From: JAPHSX01 sp050298555
GTDB lineage: Bacteria > Pseudomonadota > Gammaproteobacteria > Thiohalomonadales > Thiohalomonadaceae
NCBI GenBank assembly: GCA_050298555.1
Contig: JBNKUL010000050.1
Coordinates: forward strand, 1-64,000
Direction of reading: 5' to 3'
Length of the DNA: 64,000 bases
Position 1 is the first letter of the stretch; every line of letters starts with the position of its first letter. This document shows, piece after piece, positions 24,461-32,271 of this stretch. Under the pieces are notes generated by a model, which was not told the origin of the DNA, did not search any database, and saw nothing but the letters and a program-made list of their open reading frames with translations. A program made the position numbers and the translations under genes.

Positions 24461-25777
24461 CTAACCGTGCATCCGATTCAGCTGCCTGGCGATGATATCG
24501 TGGTTGAGCCACAGTACCGGGGCGCTGGGTGCCGACATCTCGTGGAACATCAGCGGGCCGGTCCCCTCCAGCACCAGGGCGCTGAGCAGGTCGGTCACCA
24601 GTGCCTTTCGGTCCTTGTGCAGGGCGGTGATCGCCTCGGAGGTACCGACCATCACCTCGGCCAGCTCCTCGGTGTTATCCATCGGCCACGCCTCGTAGTT
24701 GCGAAACTCGGTGATCACGCCGTGATCGTTATAATCGACGATCTTCTGCAGCAGTTCTTCCAGCGAGGTGTCCTCGTTGAGCAGTTCGCGACACGCCTGC
24801 CACTGCTGCTCGGCCCACTCGCCACCGCCCTCCTTCTTCAGCGCCTTGAGCAGCGGGAACAGGGAGAGTTCGACGCCGACGAAGATGTCGGAGGAGTTGG
24901 TGCGGATCTCCGGGCAGTTGAACACGGTCGCCTTCACCCCCTGCTCCCACGCCTCTTCGGCGACGCGCTCCAGGCGCATCTTGGCGTAACCCTGGGTGTA
25001 GTTGGTGTAGGTCTGCCACTCATACTCACCGTTGAGCAGAATCTCGGTACCGTGGTAGCCGTAGGCGCTGTAGCGCACCTGACCACCCGAGGCCTGCAGG
25101 CGTTCACGCAACGCCGCAGTCCCCTCGATGAGGTATTGGAAGGTGTTGGCGGTCACCTCGTCGAAGTTCATCAGGATGAGTTTGCCCAGGTCGCTGTCGA
25201 GCAGCGCCCGCGACGACATAAAGCGCTTACCACGCCCCTTGTAGATGCGGTTGGCGATGGCGAGGAAGACCTTCACCTTGGGGATACCGCCGGCCATGGT
25301 GTGGGCAAAGTAGGCATTAGCGCCATCCGGGATCACCCCCTCCAGCTCGGCCACTACCTGGGCAAGGGAGTCCTTGAAGCGCTGCACACCCACCTCGCGG
25401 CAGCGTTCGATCTGCGCCCAGTCGAGCTTCTCCTCCTGCCAGTTCTTGATGGTCATGGTGGCCAGCAGGTCAGTGGGATTGGGCTCACCCTCAGGGGCAT
25501 CGAGGTCGAACCCGGCCATCATCGGTACGTTGATGATGCGTCCGCCCAGATTGGCCTCGGCCTCAGCGTGCTCCTCGGGAGTGAGGGGACGCAAGCGGTT
25601 ATCCTCGTCGCGACGGCCGACGGTGATACCGACGATGGTCATGCCGGCGGCACGGGCCTCGTCGATCAGGCCGTTGACATAACCGCGGCCAAACAACTCA
25701 CCGAAGAGGACGAAGACGTCCCCCTGCTTGAAGATATTCTGTTGCGGTATTTCACGAAGTGGCGTCAACTTGGTCAT
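24461..25777 (-). CDS. Conserved ~438-aa protein, possibly FabMG-family enoyl-ACP reductase
   Basis: The N-terminal 50 residues look like a Rossmann-type strand-loop-helix-strand: DVFVLFGELFGRGYVNGL, then AGMTIVGITVGRRD. Later conserved-looking blocks are YFAHTMAGGIPK, FMSSRALLDSDLGKL and YSAYGYHGTEILL. I associate this with proteins annotated as the FabMG family of enoyl-ACP reductases, from memory only and with moderate doubt; the tyrosine-rich YSAYGYHG segment would suit a reductase. Start placed at ATG 25777 (MTKLTPLREIPQ) rather than 25819, which only adds an unconserved leader. Stand-alone gene; convergent with ppsA. Confidence 0.5.
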   Translation of the reverse strand: MTKLTPLREIPQQNIFKQGDVFVLFGELFGRGYVNGLIDEARAAGMTIVGITVGRRDEDNRLRPLTPEEHAEAEANLGGRIINVPMMAGFDLDAPEGEPNPTDLLATMTIKNWQEEKLDWAQIERCREVGVQRFKDSLAQVVAELEGVIPDGANAYFAHTMAGGIPKVKVFLAIANRIYKGRGKRFMSSRALLDSDLGKLILMNFDEVTANTFQYLIEGTAALRERLQASGGQVRYSAYGYHGTEILLNGEYEWQTYTNYTQGYAKMRLERVAEEAWEQGVKATVFNCPEIRTNSSDIFVGVELSLFPLLKALKKEGGGEWAEQQWQACRELLNEDTSLEELLQKIVDYNDHGVITEFRNYEAWPMDNTEELAEVMVGTSEAITALHKDRKALVTDLLSALVLEGTGPLMFHEMSAPSAPVLWLNHDIIARQLNRMHG

Positions 25778-25911
25778 AGGGCACTCTTGCTCTCGGTTCT
25801 GTTTATCCACCGCGGCCATCCCCCCGGACGCCCAGATGCGGTGTCAATTAGACAGGGAGTATACCGCAACTCCCCCGCGCCTTTCACCGCAAAAAACCGT
25901 GACCCAGCATG

Positions 25912-25939
25912 AAAAAAGGCGCCGAAACGGCGCCTTTTT
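25912..25939 (-). terminator. Terminator of the RND efflux operon
   Basis: GGCGCCG (25918-25924), loop AAA, CGGCGCC (25928-25934), with A run 25912-25917 and T run 25935-25939. It follows the stop of the RND permease read on the minus strand. Confidence 0.88.
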
Positions 25940-25957
25940 ACTCCCTCGCGCTCAGAC

Positions 25958-28900
25958 CTAAGCGGCCATGCGCTTGTACATCACCGCGTAGTACATCACC
26001 GGGATGACGATGAGGGTGAGGATGGTCGAGACCAGGATACCGAAGATCAACGATACCGCGAGGCCGCTGAAGATCGGGTCGTCGAGGATGAAGAAGGCCC
26101 CCATCATCGCCGCCACCCCGGTCAACACGATGGGCTTGGCGCGCACCGCACTGGAGTTGATCACCGCCCGCTCGAAGGGGGTCCCCTCCTCCACCTGCTG
26201 GTTGATGAAGTCGACCAGCAGGATGGAGTTGCGCACGATAATACCCGCCAGAGCGATCATCCCGATCATCGAGGTGGCGGTGAACTGGGCATCGATCCCC
26301 ATGGCATTGAGCAGGGCGTGACCCGGCATTACCCCGATCACGGTGAGCGGGATCGGCGCCATGATGACGATCGGCACCAGGTAGCTACGGAACTGTGCCA
26401 CTACCAGCAGGTAGATGAGGATCAGTCCCACACCGTAGGCAATACCCATGTCGCGGAAGGTCTCGTAGGTGACCTGCCACTCACCGTCCCACTTGACGCT
26501 GTAGTCGTAGGGATTCTCCGGCGGGTTGATGAAGTTCTGCTCCAGCGGCTTGCCGTCGTCCAGCGGATCCTCGGCAAGCTGTCCCACCATGTCGAACATG
26601 CCGTAGAGCGGGCTGTCGAGTTCACCGGCCATGTCGCCGGTGACGAACACCACCCGCTGCAGGTCCTTGTGGTAGATGGCGTTCTCACGTTCGGTCTTCA
26701 CTACCGAGGCGATCTCGGAGAGCGGTACCAGCTCTCCGCGGGTGCTGCGCAGGCGCAGGTTGAGGATGGTGTTGATATCCGCCTTGTCGGCCACCGAGAA
26801 CTCCATGCGGATCGGCACCGGGTACTTGGCGTTAACGTCGTGCAGGAAGCTCACATCCTCACCGGAGAGGGCGGCATAGACCGCGGCCACCACCTTCTGC
26901 TGCGGCACACCGAGCAGCGCCGCCTTCTGCTGGTCCACCTTAAGGATCAGCTTCTCAGCGGGTGCCTCGACACTATCATCGATATCAATGATGTCGTCGG
27001 TCGACTCGAACACCGTGCGTACCGACTTGGCCACCGCGATCTGGCCCTGATAATCGATACCGTAGATCTCGGCCACCAGCGGCGACTGCACCGGTGGGCC
27101 AGGCGGAACCTCTACCACCTTGACGTTGGCGTTGTAACGCTTGCCGATCGCCTGTAAGGGGTCGCGCACCGCCAGGGCCACCTCGTGGCTCTTGCGATCA
27201 CGGTGGTGCTTGTCCACCAGGTTGACCTGGATATCAGCCACCGTGGCGCCCTCGCGCAGGTAATACTGGCGCACCAGGCCGTTGAAGTTGATCGGTGAGG
27301 CGCTGCCGGCGTAGACCTGGTAGTCGGTCACCTCGGGCACGGTGGCCAGGTAGCCGCCCAGCTCGCTCATCACCCGCGCGGTCTGCTCCACGCTGGTGCC
27401 CTCGGGCATATCAACCACCACCTGGAACTCCGACTTATTGTCAAAGGGAAGCATCTTAAGCACCACCGCCTTGAACGGCACCAGAGCCACAGAGAAGGTG
27501 ATCAACAAGACGATGGCGACTGCCATGCCCCAACGAGATTTACGTCCATCACGACCACGCAGGAAGGGTCCGACCGCACGCTCGAACAGGCGGTACATCT
27601 TGCTGTCGCCCGACTCCCCATGCTCGTGGTGGAATTCGGCCTTGGCCAGCACCACGTTGGACATCCACGGCGTGACGATAAAGGCGACCGCCAGTGAGAT
27701 CAGCATACCGATGGAGGCGTTGATCGGGATCGGGCTCATATAGGGGCCCATCAGGCCGGTGACGAAGGCCATCGGCAACAGCGCGGCGATCACGGTGAAG
27801 GTGGCGAGGATGGTGGGACCACCCACCTCGTCGACCGCCAGCGGGATCGCCTCCAGCAGCTTCTTGCCCCCCATCGACATGTGACGGTGGATGTTCTCCA
27901 CCACCACGATAGCATCGTCCACCAATATACCGATGGAGAAGATGAGGGCGAACAACGAGACCCGATTGAGGGTAAAGCCCCAGGCCCAGGAGGCGAACAG
28001 GGTAATGGCCAGGGTAATGACCACCGCCAAACCGACGATAAAGGCCTCACGGTAGCCGAGGGCGAACAGCACCAGCACCACCACCGACAGGGTGGCGAAG
28101 ATCAACTTCTGGATCAGCTTTTTCGCCTTCTCATCGGCGGTGGCACCGTAGTCACGGGTCACCGTCACCTCCACCCCGTCGGGGACGAAGGTGCCCTTCA
28201 GCGCCTCGAAGCGCTCGATAACCTGCTGCGCAATCTGCACCGCATTGGTTCCCGGCTGCTTGGCGATGGCCACGGTCACGGCGGGGAAGTTACCCTCAGC
28301 GGCAATACCCTTGCTCTGCGCCGCCGGGCCGGTTCCAAACCAGACGTACTGCTCTGGCTGGTCGGCACCGAGTCTAATCTCTGCAACATCGCGCAAGTAG
28401 ATGGGTTTACCTTCACGCACCCCTACCACCAGGGAACGTACCTCTTCGGCAGTGGTGAGGAAGGTCCCGGCCTGCACCGGGATCTCCCGGTTGCCGCTAA
28501 CCAGCGACCCGGAAGGTTGGGTGGCATTGCTCACCATCAGGGCATTGCGCAGGTCGTCCATTGCCAGGCCGTACCCGGCCAGGCGCATCGGGTCCAGGGT
28601 GACATGAACCACCCGGTCGGGGCCGCCGATGGTGTAGATGTCGCGGGTACCCTTGACGCGCTTGAGCTCAGCCTCTACCGCGTGGGCAACACGCTGCAGT
28701 TCGTGGGTACCGACGTTTTCGTCCTCGCTCCACAGGGTGAGGGTGACGATCGGCACATCGTCGATCCCCTTGGGCTTGATGATGGGCTGCATCACGCCCA
28801 GGTTGGGCGGCAGCCAGTCCTCCTTGGAGAAGACGGCATTGTAGAGGCGCAGGATGGCGGCAGTACGGTCCTCACCCACCTTATATTGCACGGTCAGCAC

Positions 28901-29206
28901 TGCCATGCCGGGGCGCGAGACCGAGTAGACGTGCTTCACCCCCTCGATCTCCGAAAGGATCTGCTCGGCAGGCAGTGCCACCAGGTTCTCCACCTCACTG
29001 GCGGAGGCCCCCGGATAGGCAATAAAGACGTTGGCGAAGGTCACATTGATCTGCGGCTCCTCCTCGCGTGGTGTGATCATCACTGCGAACAGCCCCAGCA
29101 GGAAGCCGACCAGCGCCAATAACGGCGTGATCTCCGTGGTCAGGAAGTTGCGGGCGACACTGCCCGAAATACCGAGCTTCTGTTTCGTTGTTGCTTTCAT
29201 CGTCAT
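25958..29206 (-). CDS. RND efflux transporter, inner-membrane permease subunit
   Basis: A 1082-residue proton-driven efflux pump of the AcrB/HAE superfamily. It shows the internal duplication of the family: each half has one span followed by a large periplasmic loop (residues about 45-360 and 590-900) and then five spans. The proton-relay helix is intact in FSIGILVDDAIVVVENIHRH, and the second half ends with ALAGIIVRNSILLVDFINQQ. Substrate cannot be told; sequence is of the HAE/hydrophobe type rather than a heavy-metal CusA. Start overlaps the stop of the adaptor gene by 4 bases (ATGA), so the two are co-translated. An outer-membrane channel is not in the window. Confidence 0.93.
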   Translation of the reverse strand: MTMKATTKQKLGISGSVARNFLTTEITPLLALVGFLLGLFAVMITPREEEPQINVTFANVFIAYPGASASEVENLVALPAEQILSEIEGVKHVYSVSRPGMAVLTVQYKVGEDRTAAILRLYNAVFSKEDWLPPNLGVMQPIIKPKGIDDVPIVTLTLWSEDENVGTHELQRVAHAVEAELKRVKGTRDIYTIGGPDRVVHVTLDPMRLAGYGLAMDDLRNALMVSNATQPSGSLVSGNREIPVQAGTFLTTAEEVRSLVVGVREGKPIYLRDVAEIRLGADQPEQYVWFGTGPAAQSKGIAAEGNFPAVTVAIAKQPGTNAVQIAQQVIERFEALKGTFVPDGVEVTVTRDYGATADEKAKKLIQKLIFATLSVVVLVLFALGYREAFIVGLAVVITLAITLFASWAWGFTLNRVSLFALIFSIGILVDDAIVVVENIHRHMSMGGKKLLEAIPLAVDEVGGPTILATFTVIAALLPMAFVTGLMGPYMSPIPINASIGMLISLAVAFIVTPWMSNVVLAKAEFHHEHGESGDSKMYRLFERAVGPFLRGRDGRKSRWGMAVAIVLLITFSVALVPFKAVVLKMLPFDNKSEFQVVVDMPEGTSVEQTARVMSELGGYLATVPEVTDYQVYAGSASPINFNGLVRQYYLREGATVADIQVNLVDKHHRDRKSHEVALAVRDPLQAIGKRYNANVKVVEVPPGPPVQSPLVAEIYGIDYQGQIAVAKSVRTVFESTDDIIDIDDSVEAPAEKLILKVDQQKAALLGVPQQKVVAAVYAALSGEDVSFLHDVNAKYPVPIRMEFSVADKADINTILNLRLRSTRGELVPLSEIASVVKTERENAIYHKDLQRVVFVTGDMAGELDSPLYGMFDMVGQLAEDPLDDGKPLEQNFINPPENPYDYSVKWDGEWQVTYETFRDMGIAYGVGLILIYLLVVAQFRSYLVPIVIMAPIPLTVIGVMPGHALLNAMGIDAQFTATSMIGMIALAGIIVRNSILLVDFINQQVEEGTPFERAVINSSAVRAKPIVLTGVAAMMGAFFILDDPIFSGLAVSLIFGILVSTILTLIVIPVMYYAVMYKRMAA

Positions 29207-30204
29207 TGGCCCGCACGCTTGTCCTTCAGCATCACACCGGCACGGATCGGATCCAGCGCCACCTCTTCACCGGCGTCCAGGCCCGCGAGAACCTCGATAC
29301 GGCCCCCCGCCAGCGGACGTCCGGTACGGATATGACGGAAGCTGATGCGATCCCCCTGTAGCACATAGACCCCGGTCACCTCACTGCGGTGAACCACAGC
29401 GGCCACCGGTACGGTCAGGCGCTGCTCCTCACCGGTAACGAAGGCGACCTTGACGAACATGCCGGGATAGACGCCGTGGCGCCCCTGGGGAAGGTCGACC
29501 CGTACCTTAAAGGTATGTGTCGCGGCATCGGCAAAGGGGGAGATGGTCAGCTTCACGCCCGCCACGGAGCCTGCCCCATCTTCGGACAACAACACACGGG
29601 CACGCTGCAACTGGCGAACCGCCTCGATGTGGCGCTGGGGAACATTGGCCACGGCACGCAGTGATTCAAGGGAGAGGCCCGTCATCAGCGGCTTGCCGGG
29701 GTTAACGCTCTCGCCTGGCTCCACGTGGCGCTTCACCACGATGCCGCTGTAGGGGGCACGTACCACGGTGTACTCCAGCTGCTCCTGGGCCTGCTCCGAC
29801 GCGGCATTGGCCGCCTTCAGACCGGCCTGCGCCTTATCGTACTCTGCCTGGGAGACCAGCTTCTTCTGCAGCAACTCCTGCATTCGGGTAAAGGCGGCCT
29901 TCGCCTCCTCGGCACGCGCCTCGGCGGCCTTTAACGCGGCACGCTGCTCTTTGTCGCGCAGACGCAGGATGACATCCCCCTTATTGACGTAGTCATCCAC
30001 GTCCACCATCACCTCGGTAATGCGTCCAGAGGTCTGCGCAGAGACCGTAGTCTGGAATACCGCTTCAATCAGGGCATCGACCACCACTTCGGCAGGTAGC
30101 GTATTCAGCTGTGCCGTGGTCCTTTGCAGAGGCTCTGCCGCCCACGACAACGATGCGCCTGAGAGCAGCAGCGCCAGCCCAATTTTCCGTGCCAGTTTAT
30201 TCAT
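29203..30204 (-). CDS. RND efflux periplasmic adaptor (membrane fusion protein)
   Basis: Links the RND permease to an outer-membrane channel. The 333-residue product starts at ATG 30204, just after AGGGGAAACAAG, and opens with a signal peptide (KIGLALLLSGASLSWAAEP). It then has the half-lipoyl motif (SAQTSGRITEVMVDVDDYV), a helical hairpin (about residues 90-135, Ala/Glu-rich), the second lipoyl half (VVRAPYSGIVVKRHVEPGE) and the beta-barrel and membrane-proximal domains. An upstream extension to 30243 would delete the signal-peptide logic. First gene of a two-gene operon with an overlapping pair of palindromes in its promoter region. Confidence 0.92.
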   Translation of the reverse strand: MNKLARKIGLALLLSGASLSWAAEPLQRTTAQLNTLPAEVVVDALIEAVFQTTVSAQTSGRITEVMVDVDDYVNKGDVILRLRDKEQRAALKAAEARAEEAKAAFTRMQELLQKKLVSQAEYDKAQAGLKAANAASEQAQEQLEYTVVRAPYSGIVVKRHVEPGESVNPGKPLMTGLSLESLRAVANVPQRHIEAVRQLQRARVLLSEDGAGSVAGVKLTISPFADAATHTFKVRVDLPQGRHGVYPGMFVKVAFVTGEEQRLTVPVAAVVHRSEVTGVYVLQGDRISFRHIRTGRPLAGGRIEVLAGLDAGEEVALDPIRAGVMLKDKRAGQ

Positions 30205-30242
30205 CTTGTTTCCCCTAATTCTGCGACATAGATAAATTAGCA

Positions 30243-30272
30243 TAGAGAAGTATATTAGACTTCTCTAATATA
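30243..30272. promoter_or_regulatory. Nested perfect palindromes: likely operator of the RND operon
   Basis: Two overlapping perfect inverted repeats lie 39 bases upstream of the adaptor ATG: TAGAGAAGT (30243-30251) with ACTTCTCTA (30259-30267), spacer 7; and TATATTAGA (30251-30259) with TCTAATATA (30264-30272), spacer 4. Together they form one AT-rich 30-base element. A 22-base palindrome in this position is the size bound by TetR, MarR or ArsR-type repressors; no such regulator gene is adjacent. Confidence 0.65.
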
Positions 30273-30354
30273 GATGTGGGTAGGATGAGGGAAAAAACCT
30301 AGGATTTCAAGTAGGTATTTTGAAAAGTGCCCGCTAGGGGGCAAAAGCAAAGCC

Positions 30355-30377
30355 GTGGCGCTCATTGCGGGCGCCAC
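30355..30377 (-). terminator. Weak terminator-like hairpin after the haem-c chemoreceptor
   Basis: GTGGCGC (30355-30361) pairs with GCGCCAC (30371-30377) just past the stop of the minus-strand chemoreceptor gene. The following minus-strand sequence has only short T runs (GGCTTTGCTTTTGC), so termination efficiency may be low. Confidence 0.4.
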
Positions 30378-30384
30378 ATATAGC

Positions 30385-32010
30385 TTAAATACGGAAGCGA
30401 GTGACCAGCTTTTCCAGGTCGGCAGCGAGCTGTACCAGCTCCTCGCTGACCTGGGAGGAGTGGCGTGCGCCCTCCGCGGTCTGATCCGCGACCTGGGTGA
30501 TATTGGTGATATTGCGGTTGATCTCGTCGGCCACAGCGGTCTGCTCTTCGGCAGCGGTGGCGATCTGGGTGTTCATGTCGTTAATGGTGGCAACCTCACC
30601 GGCGATCATCCCCAGGGTCTCGGCCGCCGCTTCGACCTGCTCCTCGCTCTCCTGCGCCTTGGCACGGGAACCCTCCATCGCTTGTACCGCCTCGCGGGCA
30701 CCGGCCTGGAGCTTGGCAATCATCGCCTCGATCTCCTCGGCCGACTGCTGCGAGCGTGAGGCCAGGGTACGTACCTCATCGGCCACCACGGCAAAACCAC
30801 GCCCCGCCTCACCGGCACGGGCCGCCTCAATGGCCGCATTAAGCGCCAGCAGGTTGGTCTGCTCGGCAATCCCCTTAATCACATCGAGCACCATGCCGAT
30901 GGCGTCGCTGTCCTTATCCAGTTTCTGGATAACGCTACCGGCCGCCTCGATCTCCGACATCAGGACAGCGATGCCTCCCAACGCCTCGGTGGAGATGAGC
31001 GCACCGTTGGTCGCCTCATTTTTCGCCTCGTGGGAGGCCTCGGCGGTGCGGGTAGCGTTGGTGGCCACCTCTTGCGCCGTGGCATACATCTCGTTCATCG
31101 CGGTGGCGACCATGTCGGTCTCGCTTTGCTGACTCAGCACACCGGAGAGGGTCTCCTCGGAGACGCTGGAGACGCGGGTTGCCGCCTCGCTAAGCTGATG
31201 GGTAGAGGTGGAGACCTCGCGCATACTGTCGCGGAACTTCTTCAGCATGTTGTCGAAGGCCGTGGCCATTCCCCCGATCTCGTCGTTGGGGTCGACGCAC
31301 TGAACCTCTTTCGCCAGATTGGAGTCGCGTTCGATCTCCTCAAAGACATCACGTAACTTGTTGATGCGGCTGGTCACAACCCTGCGCAACAGGTAGACAA
31401 TCACCGCCAGGCCAATGGCGAACATCCCCACATTGGTCATGGCGGTGAGCATCAACCCTTCGTTGACCTCTTCATCGAGTTCAGCCAGCGAATAGGTGAC
31501 GCGAACCGCGCCGATAACACTCTCTTCCGGCACCAGATGGCATAGCAGGCAGTTGGTACCGCGGTAATCCTTCTGCGCTCGAACCGGGTTGACCACGGTG
31601 AGGGTGCGTCCCTCCTCGCCCTCAATGATCTCAAGTACCTGCTCGCCAGCCATGGCTCGGCTGTCCAGGTCGTCAGCAATGTTTTCGTAGTCCTTGCCCG
31701 GCCCATAGACGTCGCTCACCGGCTTACCACGAATGATACGAGCATCCACCACATTGGGGCGGGAGAGCATCTTTTTACGCAAAATGTCGCGTTGTCCCAT
31801 GGTGCCGGTAAGCATCATGGTGTTGATACTGTCGAAGTAGGCGTCGGCGGCGTCCTTCGTCTGCTGCTCAACAACCGTGAGGATGAGCTCCTTCTCACTC
31901 TTCGCCGATAGGTAGGTGGAGATCAACAACACAGAGACGAAGACAGCGACCACCGCGATATTGATCTTGGCACTGATACTGAGGCGCAAATTTGCGAATA
32001 TCTTGTTCAT
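30385..32010 (-). CDS. Chemoreceptor with periplasmic haem-c (CxxCH) motif
   Basis: A 541-residue methyl-accepting protein. Membrane spans at about 17-36 and 187-208 enclose a 150-residue periplasmic sensor domain containing CLLCH at 154-158, the covalent haem-c attachment motif, in the context RGTNCLLCHLVPEES. This resembles the haem-binding sensor class of DcrA-like and Tll0287/DUF3365-like domains, so redox or gas sensing is likely. HAMP (208-265) and a signalling domain with IAEQTNLLALNAAIEAARAG and AGRGFAVVADEVRTLASRSQ follow. Haem attachment would need the cytochrome c maturation system, not in the window. Stand-alone gene. Confidence 0.88.
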   Translation of the reverse strand: MNKIFANLRLSISAKINIAVVAVFVSVLLISTYLSAKSEKELILTVVEQQTKDAADAYFDSINTMMLTGTMGQRDILRKKMLSRPNVVDARIIRGKPVSDVYGPGKDYENIADDLDSRAMAGEQVLEIIEGEEGRTLTVVNPVRAQKDYRGTNCLLCHLVPEESVIGAVRVTYSLAELDEEVNEGLMLTAMTNVGMFAIGLAVIVYLLRRVVTSRINKLRDVFEEIERDSNLAKEVQCVDPNDEIGGMATAFDNMLKKFRDSMREVSTSTHQLSEAATRVSSVSEETLSGVLSQQSETDMVATAMNEMYATAQEVATNATRTAEASHEAKNEATNGALISTEALGGIAVLMSEIEAAGSVIQKLDKDSDAIGMVLDVIKGIAEQTNLLALNAAIEAARAGEAGRGFAVVADEVRTLASRSQQSAEEIEAMIAKLQAGAREAVQAMEGSRAKAQESEEQVEAAAETLGMIAGEVATINDMNTQIATAAEEQTAVADEINRNITNITQVADQTAEGARHSSQVSEELVQLAADLEKLVTRFRI

Positions 32011-32271
32011 TTTACTAAAAAACTCCGAACCGACATTTTGGCCAGCACCGGCCGTTTATACCTGTTTTTACTATTGAAAATACGGCTCTCCATGCCATTC
32101 GCCGCTCAAATTTCACGCCACTATCTCACGAATAGCCCAGTGGCACCAGTTGTTGCGCATTTCTGCACCATACTGGGGTAAGGCAGATAACATATCCAGT
32201 CCGCATTACTCAGGATAGGAGAGGCTTGCCTACTGCTATCGGCAGGCATTTCGATTTTCTTTAGCCTCTTT
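32011..32271. other. Intergenic region between two minus-strand signalling genes
   Basis: 261 bases holding the presumed promoter of the haem-c chemoreceptor. A weak stem (TGCCT/AGGCA, 32227-32248) followed by T-rich sequence lies near the end of the REC-PAS gene but on the plus-strand reading. A weak sigma-28-like TAAA-N14-GCCGGTG is present on the minus strand around 32047-32071. No gene seen. Confidence 0.4.

Noticed and set aside
23127..24512. 461-codon minus-strand open frame opposite ppsA
   Set aside because: Antisense shadow of a confidently identified gene; no family motifs, extends past the ppsA stop only by chance.
32142..32157. Sigma-54-like TGGCACCAGTTGTTGC
   Set aside because: The GG-GC spacing is 11, not 10, and it points rightward where no plus-strand gene follows.
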